From: Albimonas marina
GTDB lineage: Bacteria > Pseudomonadota > Alphaproteobacteria > Rhodobacterales > Rhodobacteraceae
Length of the DNA: 64,000 nucleotides
Direction: 5' to 3'
NCBI RefSeq assembly: GCF_029223255.1
Contig: NZ_JARHUC010000004.1
Coordinates: 496,001 to 560,000, forward strand
The translations under genes were made by a program, and so were the position numbers. Positions within the stretch are counted from its first letter, which is position 1. Each line of letters begins with the position of its first letter. The notes under the pieces were generated by a model. That model saw only the letters and a program-made list of their open reading frames with translations. It ran no database searches and was not told the DNA's origin. Of this stretch, positions 53,814-62,039 are shown piece by piece.

Positions 53814-54028
53814 AGACGGACGAGCTGGTCCGCATGGCCAACCAGATCGCCGCCTTCTTCCAGGCCTATCCCGAGGAGGAGGCGGTCGACGGCGTCGCCG
53901 AGCACATCCGCCAGTTCTGGGATCCGCGGATGCGGGCGGGCCTGCGCGCGCATCTCGACGCCGGGGGCGCGGGGCTCGACCCCCTCGCGCGGCGCGGCGC
54001 GGCCGAGGCGCTGAAGACCGCCGCCTGA
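53810..54028 (+). CDS. fdsD: Formate dehydrogenase delta subunit
   Basis: A 72-residue FdsD. MKTDELVRMANQIAAFFQAY and the HIRQFWDPRMRAGLRAHL helix match the family, which is needed for a stable, active complex. It is the last gene of the fds operon, followed by the first long fold-back element. Confidence 0.88.
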   Translation: MKTDELVRMANQIAAFFQAYPEEEAVDGVAEHIRQFWDPRMRAGLRAHLDAGGAGLDPLARRGAAEALKTAA

Positions 54029-54131
54029 CGGCGGCGGCGGGGGACGGAGGCGCCCTGCGGGCGGGCTTGGGCCCCTGTCGAAGGGCGTGCCAGGAGGGGC
54101 GGGCGTCGGAGCCTCCGGCGGGCTCCTGACT

Positions 54132-54315
54132 CACCCAAGAACAGGGCCCGCGCCTGTCCTCCGGAGCCGTCTCTCGCCGATGGATGCCTGAGCGACTCGC
54201 CCCCGCCGGTCAAGGACAAGCCCGCGCAAGCGCGGGTCGCTTCGCGATCCCTGACGGGGGAGGACGAGTCGCTCTTTCCGGCATCCGCGAGAGACGGCTC
54301 CGGAGAACAGGCGCT
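54132..54315. repeat. Long fold-back repeat, copy 1
   Basis: About 184 bases, starting CACCCAAGAACAGGGCC and ending GAACAGGCGCT. The hairpin 54150-54314 has arms of about 65 bases around a small central stem (CCCGCGCAAGCGCGGG). Copy 2 at 56712-56893 has the same length and layout, but many arm bases differ in step on both sides (for example GTCTCTCG/CGAGAGAC here, GTCCGTCG/CGACGGAC there). It fills most of the 366-base gap between fdsD and the convergent LysR gene. Confidence 0.8.
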
Positions 54316-54394
54316 ATGCGAGGGCCGCAGGCCGCGCGCCGGGGCGCCCGGGCGGGCGACGGGGGGATGGCCGCCGGGGGAGCTGGGGGGCTGC

Positions 54395-55297
54395 TCAGGG
54401 GGCGTGCGCGCCGGCGGCGGCTTCGGCGAGGAGCCAGTCGCGGAACAGGCGGGTGGACTCGCGGGCCGGGCCTTCGGCGGGCTCGGCGAACCAGTAGGCG
54501 CCGCGGGAGCGGATGCCGCGGCCCACCTGCACCAGGCGGCCGTCGGCGAGCTCGGGGCGCACCAGGAAGTCGGGTGCGAGCGCCAGCCCCACACCTGCCT
54601 GGCAGGCCTGGATCACCAGGGCGAACTGCTCGAAGGCCATGCCCTGCGCAGGCGCGGCGGGCAGCGCGTGGGCGGCGAACCAGTCCTGCCAGTCGTGGGG
54701 GCGCGATCGCATCAGGAGCTTCGGCGCCTCGCGCACCGCCTCGGGCGAGAGGCCCTCGGCCGCGCCGGGGAAGGCGGGGGAGGCGACGGGGATCACCGTC
54801 TCGGCCATCAGGGGCGTCAGGCGGGCGTCGGGCCAGTCGTCGGCGCCGTGGTGGATCGCGGCGTCGATCCGCTCGGCCGCCAGGTCGAAGCGGCCGATCC
54901 GGGTGGCGAAGGCGATGGTCACCTCCGGGTGCAGGGCGGCGAAACGGGGCATGCGCGGCATCAGCCAGCGGGCGCCGAAGGTCGGCAGCAGCGCGATGGT
55001 CAGCGAGCGGCGGCCCGAGTCGGTCATCACCCCCAGCGTCGCGTCCCGGATCCGGGCGAGCGCCGGCGCCACCTCGCGCGCGTAGGCCGCCCCCTCGGGC
55101 GTCAGGGCGACCCGGCGGGTGGAGCGCTCCAGCAGCCGGCGGCCGAGCTGATCCTCCAGCGCGCCGATCTGGCGGGACAGGGCGCTCTGGCTCAGCGACA
55201 GCTCGGCGGCGGCCTCGGTGAAGCTGCCCAGGCGCGCCACGGCCTCGAAGGCGCAGAGGGCGGTGATCGAGGGGTAGAGGCGGCGAGGATGGCTCAT
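54395..55297 (-). CDS. LysR-family regulator, GcvA-type, divergent to gcdH
   Basis: A LysR protein of 300 residues. The winged helix ([20 protein letters not shown] and [20 protein letters not shown]) is followed by the LysR substrate domain of the GcvA subgroup ([20 protein letters not shown]). It sits divergent to glutaryl-CoA dehydrogenase, so it probably regulates it as GcdR does elsewhere. The inducer would be glutarate or glutaryl-CoA. A 14-bp palindrome lies just in front of its start. Confidence 0.88.
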   Translation of the reverse strand: MSHPRRLYPSITALCAFEAVARLGSFTEAAAELSLSQSALSRQIGALEDQLGRRLLERSTRRVALTPEGAAYAREVAPALARIRDATLGVMTDSGRRSLTIALLPTFGARWLMPRMPRFAALHPEVTIAFATRIGRFDLAAERIDAAIHHGADDWPDARLTPLMAETVIPVASPAFPGAAEGLSPEAVREAPKLLMRSRPHDWQDWFAAHALPAAPAQGMAFEQFALVIQACQAGVGLALAPDFLVRPELADGRLVQVGRGIRSRGAYWFAEPAEGPARESTRLFRDWLLAEAAAGAHAP

Positions 55298-55310
55298 TCT
55301 TGTGGATATT

Positions 55311-55324
55311 GCATGAATTCATGC
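55311..55324. promoter_or_regulatory. Palindrome GCATGAATTCATGC in the gcdH control region
   Basis: A perfect 14-bp palindrome, AT-rich at its centre, 14 bases from the LysR start and 70 bases before gcdH. It is a likely LysR binding site for divergent control. Confidence 0.6.
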
Positions 55325-55393
55325 GGGAAACAAATTTTGAGATGGGGCCGGAAGCCGGTATTGAGACGCAAACCGCAACTGGAGGAGGACGCC

Positions 55394-56608
55394 ATGAGCG
55401 CGCAGCTGAAGCCCAAGGACCGCCCGTCGCAGGCGTCGTTCGTGTGGGAGGACCCGTTCCTGCTGGCCGACCAGCTGGAGGAGGACGAGCGCGCGCTGAT
55501 GGACGCCGCCCACGCCTTCGCGCAGGAGAAGCTGGCGACCCGCGTCACGAAAGCCTTCCTCGAGGAGACCTCGGAGCCCGAGATCTTCGCCGAGATGGGC
55601 GAGATGGGGCTGCTCGGCTCGACCATCCCCGAGGAATACGGCGGGATCGGCGCGGGCTACGTGAGCTACGGCCTGATCGCGCGCGAGGTGGAGCGGGTGG
55701 ATTCGGGCTACCGCTCGATGATGTCGGTGCAGAGCTCGCTGGTGATGTACCCGATCTACGCCTACGGCTCGGAAGAGCAGCGCAAGAAGTACCTGCCGGG
55801 CCTCGCCGCCGGCACGCTGATCGGCTGCTTCGGGCTGACCGAGCCGGAGGCCGGCTCCGATCCCGGCGGCATGAAGACTCGCGCCGAGAAGATCGACGGC
55901 GGCTACCGGCTGACCGGCGAGAAGATGTGGATCTCGAACGCGCCCTTCGCCGACGTCTTCGTGGTCTGGGCCAAGTCCGACGCCCACGGCGGCAAGATCC
56001 GCGGCTTCGTGCTCGAGAAGGGGATGAAGGGGCTGTCGGCGCCGAAGATCGAGCAGAAGCTGTCGCTTCGCGCCTCGATCACCGGCTCGATCTCCATGCA
56101 GGGGGTCGAGGTCGGCGAGGACGCGCTCCTGCCCAACGTCGAGGGCCTGACGGGTCCGTTCGGCTGCCTCAACCGCGCCCGCTACGGCATCGCCTGGGGG
56201 GTGATGGGGGCGGCCGAGGACTGCTGGTTCCGGGCGCGGCAGTACGGGCTCGACCGCAAGCAGTTCAACCGGCCGCTGGCGAACACGCAGCTGTTCCAGA
56301 AGAAGCTCGCGGACATGCAGACCGAGATCGCGCTGGGCCTGCAGGCCGCCCTTCGCGTGGGGCGTCTGATGGACCGCGCCATGGCGGCGCCCGAGATGAT
56401 CTCGATCATCAAGCGCAACAACTGCGGCAAGGCGCTGGACATCGCGCGGATGGCCCGGGACATGCACGGCGGCAACGGGATCTCGGCCGAGTACCACGTG
56501 ATGCGCCACGCGATGAACCTGGAGACGGTGAACACCTACGAAGGCGCGCATGACGTCCACGCGCTGATCCTGGGCCGCGCCCAGACCGGGCTGCAGGCGT
56601 TCTTCTGA
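55394..56608 (+). CDS. gcdH: Glutaryl-CoA dehydrogenase
   Basis: An acyl-CoA dehydrogenase of 404 residues that oxidises and decarboxylates glutaryl-CoA to crotonyl-CoA in lysine and tryptophan breakdown. Family blocks include [18 protein letters not shown] at the N-terminus, [35 protein letters not shown], and [17 protein letters not shown]. The catalytic glutamate is in [17 protein letters not shown] at residue 383. The substitution of Ala for the usual Thr after YEG is minor. CTGGAGGAGGACGCC precedes ATG. It is followed by a strong terminator and then by fold-back copy 2. Confidence 0.92.
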   Translation: MSAQLKPKDRPSQASFVWEDPFLLADQLEEDERALMDAAHAFAQEKLATRVTKAFLEETSEPEIFAEMGEMGLLGSTIPEEYGGIGAGYVSYGLIAREVERVDSGYRSMMSVQSSLVMYPIYAYGSEEQRKKYLPGLAAGTLIGCFGLTEPEAGSDPGGMKTRAEKIDGGYRLTGEKMWISNAPFADVFVVWAKSDAHGGKIRGFVLEKGMKGLSAPKIEQKLSLRASITGSISMQGVEVGEDALLPNVEGLTGPFGCLNRARYGIAWGVMGAAEDCWFRARQYGLDRKQFNRPLANTQLFQKKLADMQTEIALGLQAALRVGRLMDRAMAAPEMISIIKRNNCGKALDIARMARDMHGGNGISAEYHVMRHAMNLETVNTYEGAHDVHALILGRAQTGLQAFF

Positions 56609-56673
56609 GCCGCCGATCGAACGGCGCCCGCTGACGCGGGCATTCCTATGCCTCGGCCCTTGCGGGCCTCAGG

Positions 56674-56698
56674 GCCCCCGCTTCGGCGGGGGCTTTTT
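56674..56698 (+). terminator. Intrinsic terminator of gcdH
   Basis: GCCCCCGC-TTCG-GCGGGGGC followed by TTTTT. It is an 8-bp perfect stem with a UUCG loop, 65 bases after the gcdH stop. Confidence 0.92.
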
Positions 56699-56711
56699 CG
56701 CTTCGAGAACC

Positions 56712-56893
56712 CACCCAAGAACAGGGCCGCGCCTGTCCTTCGGATCCGTCCGTCGCTGTTGATGCCTGAGCGAGTCGGCGGGAGGGGTCAAGGACAAGCC
56801 CCGCTTGCGCGGGGTCGCTTCGCGATCCTGGACCCCTCCCCCCGACTCGCTCTTCACGGCATCAGCGACGGACGGCTCCGAAGAACAGGCGCT
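56712..56893. repeat. Long fold-back repeat, copy 2
   Basis: About 182 bases with the same ends as copy 1 at 54132-54315 and the same orientation. The hairpin is 56729-56892. The central stem is CCCCGCTTGCGCGGGG. Compared with copy 1, changes in the left arm are matched in the right arm, so pairing is preserved while sequence drifts. It lies in the 471-base gap after gcdH, between the gcdH terminator and the thiolase-like gene promoter. Confidence 0.8.
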
Positions 56894-56978
56894 CGCGGCG
56901 GGGCTTGGGGCGGAGGGGCGCCTGCTGGGGCGACGTCAGGGCAGGGGGCGAGCGCGCCGGCGTCGTCGGGAGCGCCGA

Positions 56979-57000
56979 TTGACGACCGGCCGACCGGCAA
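56979..57000. promoter_or_regulatory. 22-bp motif before the thiolase-like gene
   Basis: Read on the minus strand it is TTGCC-GGTCGGCCGGTCG-TCAA, matching 3251-3272 at 18 of 22 positions by eye, in opposite orientation. It is 80 bases upstream of the thiolase-like start. Confidence 0.45.
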
Positions 57001-57079
57001 ATAGCGTCGCGAGCGGTGGAGGAGGCTCCGGCGCGGCCCTGCGGGGCGGGCGCGGAGCGCACAGCAAGGAGGGGCGTGC

Positions 57080-58603
57080 GTGAGCGACGACCCGCGGCGG
57101 ATACCCGTCATCATCGGCGTGGGGCAGGTGAACGACCGGCCCGAGGACCCCCTGCAGGGGCTCGATTCGCTCGGCCTGATGGTCGAGGCGCTGCGGCGCG
57201 CGGATGCGGACGCGGGCGGCGGCTGGCTGGCGCGGCTCGGCTCGATCGCCATCGTCGACCAGATCTCCTTCCCCGGGCTGACCGACCTCGCCGACAAGGC
57301 GGCCGAGGCGCTGGGCGCCGCTCCCGCGCACCGCAAGGTCACCGCGGGCCCCATGGGCGACGGGCCGGTGACGCTGCTGGCCGAGGCCGCCAACCTGATC
57401 GGCGCGGGCGAGGTCGAGGTCGCCGCCGTCACCGGGGGCGAGGCGCTGCGCACCGCGGCCCGGCGCGCCGCGGCGCAGGGGGCCGGCGACGCCAACGCCT
57501 CGCGCGCCTCCTCCGAGCGACGCTCGAAAGGGATGCTGCGCGCCCGCTACGGGCTGACGGCGCCGGTCGACGTCTACCCGCTCTACGAGAACGGCTGCCG
57601 GGCCGCCTGGGGCCAGACCCTCGCCGAAGGCCAGGCCGAGAGCGCCGAGATCTGGTCGCTGATGTCCAAGGTCGCGGCCGAGAATCCCGACGCCTGGCTG
57701 CGCAAGCCGCTGGAGCCCGCCGACATCCTCTCGCCCGAGGGCGGCAACCGGCCCATCGCCTTCCCCTACTCGAAGCTCATGGTCGCCAACGGCTCGGTCA
57801 ACCAGGGGGCGGGGTTCATCGTGGCGAGCCTCGCGGCCGCGCGCGAGGCGGGGATCCCCGACGACCGGCTGGTTCACATCGGCCTCTCGGCCCGCGCGCA
57901 GGAGGATGCGGACGTGCTCCGGCGCGACCGCTACGACCGCACCGCGACCATCGAGGTCTCGATCCGCAAGACGCTGGAGAAGAACAAGGTCTCGGCCAGG
58001 GACCTGGACGCGGTGGAGCTCTATTCCTGCTTCCCCTGCGTGCCGAAGATGGCGCGGCGCGTGCTGGGCTGGCCGGCGGACAAGCCCGCCACCGTCTACG
58101 GCGGGCTGACCTTCGGGGGCGGGCCGATCGGCAACGTGATGAGCCACGCGATCGCGGCCATGGTCGGGCGCATCCGCGACGGCGCGAAGCTGGGCCTGGT
58201 CTTCGCCAACGGCGGCCACGCCACCTACAGCTGCACCGTGGTGCTGGGGCGCGAGCGGATCCCGGGCGCGGTCTTTCCCGCCTCGTTCGACCACCAGGCC
58301 GACGCGGACGCGATCCGCGAGGAGGTTCCCGAGCTCGTCGAGGACTACGCAGGCCCGGCCACGGTCGAGACCTACACGGTCTTCTACGGCCGCGACGGCG
58401 CCCCGCGGAACGGGGTGATCGTGGCGCGCACCCAGGACGGGCGGCGCACGGTGGCGACGGTGCCGGCCGGGGACGCGGCCGCCATCGCCTGGCTGACCGA
58501 CGGCGCAGAGGAGCCGGTGGGCGCCGCGGGCGAGATCGTGCCGGGGACAGAGCCCGCCCCCGACGGCGGCGCGCCCCTGCAGGTGTGGAAGCGGGCGGGC
58601 TGA
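57080..58603 (+). CDS. Thiolase-fold protein (acetyl-CoA acetyltransferase-like), catalytic Cys not found
   Basis: A protein of 507 residues with the two-fold thiolase/SCP2-thiolase layout. N-terminal PVIIGVGQVNDRPEDP, the middle VTGGEALRTAARRA, and the C-terminal GGLTFGGGPIGNVMSHAI and GLVFANGGHATYS are recognisable. At the position of the nucleophilic cysteine the sequence reads MGDGPVTLLAEAANLIGAG; the usual GHPxGxSG histidine region is FGGGPIGN; and the second cysteine loop is FANGGH. All three usual catalytic residues therefore seem replaced. It may be an Ltp2-like aldolase or a CoA-binding protein. The start is GTG after AAGGAGGGGCGTGC. Confidence 0.8.
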   Translation: MSDDPRRIPVIIGVGQVNDRPEDPLQGLDSLGLMVEALRRADADAGGGWLARLGSIAIVDQISFPGLTDLADKAAEALGAAPAHRKVTAGPMGDGPVTLLAEAANLIGAGEVEVAAVTGGEALRTAARRAAAQGAGDANASRASSERRSKGMLRARYGLTAPVDVYPLYENGCRAAWGQTLAEGQAESAEIWSLMSKVAAENPDAWLRKPLEPADILSPEGGNRPIAFPYSKLMVANGSVNQGAGFIVASLAAAREAGIPDDRLVHIGLSARAQEDADVLRRDRYDRTATIEVSIRKTLEKNKVSARDLDAVELYSCFPCVPKMARRVLGWPADKPATVYGGLTFGGGPIGNVMSHAIAAMVGRIRDGAKLGLVFANGGHATYSCTVVLGRERIPGAVFPASFDHQADADAIREEVPELVEDYAGPATVETYTVFYGRDGAPRNGVIVARTQDGRRTVATVPAGDAAAIAWLTDGAEEPVGAAGEIVPGTEPAPDGGAPLQVWKRAG

Positions 58604-58615
58604 GGCCCGGCCGCG

Positions 58616-58680
58616 GCGGGGGCCGAAAGCAGGCCCCCGCGCCAGGATCCGTCCCGCGCCCGCGCTCCGGGCGCGGGACG
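58616..58680 (+). terminator. Two hairpins between the thiolase-like and SDR genes
   Basis: A 9-bp stem (GCGGGGGCC, 58616-58640) is followed by a perfect 13-bp stem (CGTCCCGCGCCCG, 58650-58680, loop CGCTC). Neither has a T-tract. They probably separate or modulate the two transcripts. Confidence 0.5.
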
Positions 58681-58752
58681 TCCCAACGAACAACCAGAAC
58701 CGCCCGGCCGCGCCGGGCCGGAGCCCGGCCGGATCCGGGCGGGAGGAAGACC

Positions 58753-59520
58753 ATGGCTCGTTTCGAAGGCAAGATCGCGCTGATCACCGGCGCCACCGGC
58801 GGCATCGGCGCCGTCACCGCCCGCCGCATGGCGGCCGAGGGCGCGAAGCTGGTGCTGCAGGACCTGGACGAGGGCAAGCTGAAGGCGCTGGCCGACGAGA
58901 TCGGGGGCGCCGAGATCACGCCGGGCGACGTGGCCGAGCCCGCGGTGATGCAGGCGGCCGTCGACCAGGGCATGAAGGCCTTCGGCAAGATCGACGCGGC
59001 CTTCCTGAACGCCGGCGTCGAGGGCCCGATCCGGCCGCTGGACGAGGGCGACGTGGACGCCTTCGACCAGGTGATGCGGGTGAACGTGCGCGGGCCCTTC
59101 GTGGGCCTCGCGGCGCTGTTCCCGGCGATGAAGGCGACGGGCGGCTCGGTCGTCATCACCTCCTCGACCGCGGGCCTGCGGGGGGCGACGGGGCTGTCGC
59201 GCTACACGACGTCCAAGCACGCGGTGATCGGCCTGATGCGCACCGCGGCGCTGGAGGGCGCGCCCCACGGCATCCGGGTCAACACCGTGCACCCCGCCCC
59301 CATCGACACCCGCATGATCCACGCGCTGGAGGAGGGCTACGGCAAGGGCGACCCGGCCCGGGCGGCGGAGATGCTGAAGGCCGCGATCCCGATGGGCCGC
59401 TACGGCGAGCCCGAGGAGGTCGCGGCGCTGGTCTGCTGGCTGCTGTCGGACGAGGCGAGCTTCTGCACCGGCGGCCTCTACCAGGTGGACGGCGGCTCGA
59501 CCGCCGGCGCGCGGCGCTGA
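58753..59520 (+). CDS. SDR-family oxidoreductase
   Basis: A classical SDR of 255 residues. It has TGATGGIG at 12-19, DLDEG after beta-2 (NAD-type), LNAGVEG, the serine in TSSTAG, and YTTSK. The typical C-terminal GRYGEPEEVAALVCWLLSDEASFCTGGLYQVDGG suggests a 3-hydroxyacyl or secondary-alcohol dehydrogenase. GGGAGGAAGACC precedes ATG. It is downstream of the thiolase-like gene and ends before a 40-bp palindrome. Confidence 0.88.
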   Translation: MARFEGKIALITGATGGIGAVTARRMAAEGAKLVLQDLDEGKLKALADEIGGAEITPGDVAEPAVMQAAVDQGMKAFGKIDAAFLNAGVEGPIRPLDEGDVDAFDQVMRVNVRGPFVGLAALFPAMKATGGSVVITSSTAGLRGATGLSRYTTSKHAVIGLMRTAALEGAPHGIRVNTVHPAPIDTRMIHALEEGYGKGDPARAAEMLKAAIPMGRYGEPEEVAALVCWLLSDEASFCTGGLYQVDGGSTAGARR

Positions 59521-59527
59521 GGCGACG

Positions 59528-59567
59528 CGCCCGGGGCGCGGCGGCGGCCGCCGCCGCGCCCCGGGCG
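59528..59567. terminator. 40-bp perfect palindrome after the SDR gene
   Basis: Two 20-base arms (CGCCCGGGGCGCGGCGGCGG and its complement) meet with no loop, 8 bases after the SDR stop and before the convergent PD-(D/E)XK-like gene. It is followed by TCTTGC on the plus strand. It probably acts as a bidirectional terminator. Confidence 0.6.
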
Positions 59568-59599
59568 TCTTGCGCGGACGGCCCCGCCGGGGCCTCCGC

Positions 59600-60313
59600 C
59601 TAGATGAAGTCCTTCGAGCCGACGGCCCAGCCCAGCATCAGCGGACGGCCGGAGGGGAGGCGCACCACGCTCGCCGCGCCGGGCGCGGCCTCGGCCCCCA
59701 TCAGCCGGGCGAAGTCCTCGAAGTCCTTGAACCAGCGGTGGTTCTGGCAAAAGGACTGCACGATCATCCCAGCCCGGTCGGTCTTGAACCGCTCCGCCTC
59801 CAGCGCCGCCGCTGCGGTCCGGTGCAGGAGCTGGTAGCGCAGCCCCGTCGGCGGCGCGTCCGACAGGCCCAGCAGATCGCACAGGAACCGCATCCGCGCG
59901 AGCTTGCCGGTGGAGGCGTCGCGCAGCCAGTCGCCGACGGAGGGGCCGAAGGGCTCGTGGACCTTCGCCTCGACCGCGAGGGCGAGCGTCTGCCCTCCGG
60001 TGCGGACCAGGGCGAACACGTCGCACTGGCTGGCGCGGCCGCCGGGCAGGGCGACCTTGTGCTCGGGCAGGGCGAGCAGGAGCTCGGGCTCGTCGTCGAA
60101 CAGCGCGGCGATCTCGGGGGGAAGGCCGTCGGCGGCGGCCTCCCACGACAGGGCGGCCGCCATCGCGGAATGGCCGCGTTTCCACTGGGTCGCGGGGTCC
60201 GCCAGCAGGGATTTCCAATCGTCGGGGCCGGTCGAGGGCACGTGAATGCGGGGGATGGTCGAAACTCCTTCTGCGGGCGGCGAGGGGCGCCGGCTCGCGT
60301 TGCAATCGAGCAT
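59600..60313 (-). CDS. PD-(D/E)XK-like protein of unknown role (DUF6946-like)
   Basis: A protein of up to 237 residues. The core ASQCDVFALVRTGGQTLALAVEAKV has the D...ExK spacing of PD-(D/E)XK nucleases, and the N-terminal WKSLLADPATQWKRGHSAMAAALSWEAA is typical of the DUF6946 group (from memory). The only in-frame ATG (60313) has no ribosome site. AAGGAG lies 18 codons further in, and the codon at the right distance there is ATC (60256), just before PRIHVPSTG. The true start may thus be non-canonical. It is an orphan with no toxin-antitoxin partner. Confidence 0.55.
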   Translation of the reverse strand: MLDCNASRRPSPPAEGVSTIPRIHVPSTGPDDWKSLLADPATQWKRGHSAMAAALSWEAAADGLPPEIAALFDDEPELLLALPEHKVALPGGRASQCDVFALVRTGGQTLALAVEAKVHEPFGPSVGDWLRDASTGKLARMRFLCDLLGLSDAPPTGLRYQLLHRTAAAALEAERFKTDRAGMIVQSFCQNHRWFKDFEDFARLMGAEAAPGAASVVRLPSGRPLMLGWAVGSKDFI

Positions 60314-60493
60314 TCATAGGCGATGGGTCCTTCGCCGCGAAGCCTGCATCGCGCGCCCCTGCGCGACGCCGATGCCGCGCCCGCCGTCCGCGGTCGGCGC
60401 GACAAGCCGCGATGGTTCATTGGTGGGCGGCCCGGTTGCGGCTATTCTGTCGCAGGCCGGCCGCGCCCAGCGGCCCACAGGGAGAGAGATTCG

Positions 60494-60841
60494 ATGAAAA
60501 GAACCATTGCGATCCTGGCGGGATGCCTGCTGGCCGCGGCCCCCGCGGCGCAGGCCCAGTCCGACGATCAGGGCGCGATCGCCGACAAGGTGCGGGGCCT
60601 GTCCATCGCCATCGGCAACGCCTACGCCTGCACGGACGAGGCCGACCGCCCCACCTTCAAGGAGGAGGCGCACCACCTGTTCGACCTGATCCTGCAGGAC
60701 GTCGGCTCGGACATCGCGTTCCTCTACGCCACGGGGCTGGGCTACGGCTCGGCGGTGCCGGCGGCCGAGATCGATTGCCCGGCGATGCTGGAGCAGTGGG
60801 AGGGCATCCGCACCGACTACGACCTGAAGGCCGAGGAATGA
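60494..60841 (+). CDS. Small exported protein of unknown function
   Basis: A protein of 115 residues with a clear signal peptide (MKRTIAILAGCLLAAAPAAQAQ, cleavage after AQA). The mature 93 residues are acidic, with two cysteines (YACTDE and IDCPAM) that could form a disulfide in the periplasm. No family is recognised. GGGAGAGAGATTCG precedes the ATG. The stop overlaps the start of the next exported protein, so they form a pair. Confidence 0.75.
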   Translation: MKRTIAILAGCLLAAAPAAQAQSDDQGAIADKVRGLSIAIGNAYACTDEADRPTFKEEAHHLFDLILQDVGSDIAFLYATGLGYGSAVPAAEIDCPAMLEQWEGIRTDYDLKAEE

Positions 60842-61350
60842 GGTCCCTGGTCCTGGCCGCCGCGGCCGCCTGCCTCGCCGCGAGCGCGGCGGGAGCGGCC
60901 CCGTCGGACGGCCTGCCGGCGACGGGGGCGACGGCCTCGCCCGCCCCCTCCGGCCTGATCCAGCCGCTCGCGATCCCCGGCCTGGCGGGCGCCCCCGCCT
61001 CGCAGGAGGCGCCGATGCTGATGGCGAAGAAGTCGGGCAAGCCCAAGATGCCGGGCAAGCGCGCGGGCGCGCCGGCGCGCAAGCCCAAGATCGGGGCGGG
61101 CAGCCGCCACGGCTCGGGCGTCAACTACAAGAGCGGCAACAACATCGTGGTGAACCGCGGGCGGCCGAACTATCGCCACTACGGCGCGGGCGGCCGCGTC
61201 TATTACGACGACGACGACAACGACGGTCTGGCGGGGGCGCTGATCGGCGGCGTGGTCGGCCTGGGCGTGGGGGCGGCGATCGCCAACTCCGGCGATACCG
61301 ACAACACCTGCGTCGACAACAACGGCGACGGCGTCTGCGACGCCTACTGA
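60838..61350 (+). CDS. Exported basic/glycine-rich protein with Asp-rich loops
   Basis: A protein of 170 residues. A signal peptide (MRSLVLAAAAACLAASAAGA) is followed by a Pro/Ala/Ser linker, a basic KKSGKPKMPGKRAGAPARKPK segment, YYDDDDNDG, a glycine-zipper-like hydrophobic helix (GLAGALIGGVVGLGVGAAIA) and a C-terminal DNNGDGVCDAY loop that looks like a calcium-binding DxNxDG motif. It may sit at the inner or outer membrane. The ATGA overlap with the previous gene indicates co-expression. The function is unknown. Confidence 0.7.
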   Translation: MRSLVLAAAAACLAASAAGAAPSDGLPATGATASPAPSGLIQPLAIPGLAGAPASQEAPMLMAKKSGKPKMPGKRAGAPARKPKIGAGSRHGSGVNYKSGNNIVVNRGRPNYRHYGAGGRVYYDDDDNDGLAGALIGGVVGLGVGAAIANSGDTDNTCVDNNGDGVCDAY

Positions 61351-61364
61351 GCCGCGGGACGGCA

Positions 61365-61389
61365 GGGGGCGGGCGGGCTGCCCGCCCCC
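61365..61389. terminator. Hairpin between convergent exported-protein and SYLF genes
   Basis: A perfect 10-bp stem (GGGGGCGGGC) with loop GGGCT, 14 bases after one stop and 16 before the other. It is likely bidirectional. Confidence 0.65.
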
Positions 61390-61405
61390 GATCCTTCGGA
61401 GGCGC

Positions 61406-61969
61406 TCACTCCCCGATGCGGGTGATCTTGGTGCCCTCGATCCCGGCGCCGGCGAAATAGCCCTTCTGGTCGACGAAGAACACGTAGACCCCGTCCTGGT
61501 AGGTCGTGGTCGACAGGCGCCCGGCCAGCATCCCGTCGTCGGCCACCACCACCGAGGGGCCCACGCCCACCTCCCACCCGTCGGTATCGTCGAGGTAGCT
61601 CAGCGCGCCCTCGGTCATGAACACCATCACGTAGCCGAAGCGCTGGATGCCCGCCTGCAGGCCGTAGGAGACCGAGGCCGAGCGGTAGACGCCCGTCGTC
61701 TCGCCGTTCACCCGCAGCACGCCCTTGCCGGTCGAGCCGCCGATCAGCAGGCCGCCCTTCACGATCTCGGGGAAGATCAGCAGGCCGGCGGCGCGGTCGA
61801 ACATCTCCTGCGTGACGGGCTGGGTGGCGACCAGGCGCTGCATCGTCTGGTCGGCCATCGCCTCGAGCTCGGGCAGGCTCTGGGCGCGGGCCGGCGCGGC
61901 GGGCGAGAGCCCCGCGGCGGCGGCGAGCGCCAGGGCGGCGCCAGCGGCGAGCGCCTTGCGTCTGTTCAT
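61406..61969 (-). CDS. SYLF (YSC84)-domain exported protein
   Basis: A protein of 187 residues with a signal peptide (MNRRKALAAGAALALAAAAG...ARA). The SYLF/Ysc84 domain follows: AAGLLIFPEIVKGGLLIGGSTGKGVL, SASVSYGLQAGIQRFGYVMVFMTE and GPSVVVADDG, ending KGYFAGAGIEGTKI. In other proteins this fold binds phosphoinositides or other lipids; in bacteria it is periplasmic and its role is unclear. AGGAAGACG lies before ATG. It is the last gene of the minus-strand set that follows the HlyD-like gene. Confidence 0.88.
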   Translation of the reverse strand: MNRRKALAAGAALALAAAAGLSPAAPARAQSLPELEAMADQTMQRLVATQPVTQEMFDRAAGLLIFPEIVKGGLLIGGSTGKGVLRVNGETTGVYRSASVSYGLQAGIQRFGYVMVFMTEGALSYLDDTDGWEVGVGPSVVVADDGMLAGRLSTTTYQDGVYVFFVDQKGYFAGAGIEGTKITRIGE

Positions 61970-62039
61970 CGTCTTCCTCCCCCTTCAGGCGCCGACGGGC
62001 CCGGGCCGGCGCCCGGGCCCGCGCGGCGCGGGCGCGCGG

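Noticed and set aside
54132-56893. Composite transposon or IS pair bounding gcdH
   Set aside because: The two repeats are short, carry no ORF, and are in direct orientation. No transposase or clear target duplications were seen. Recorded as fold-back elements instead.
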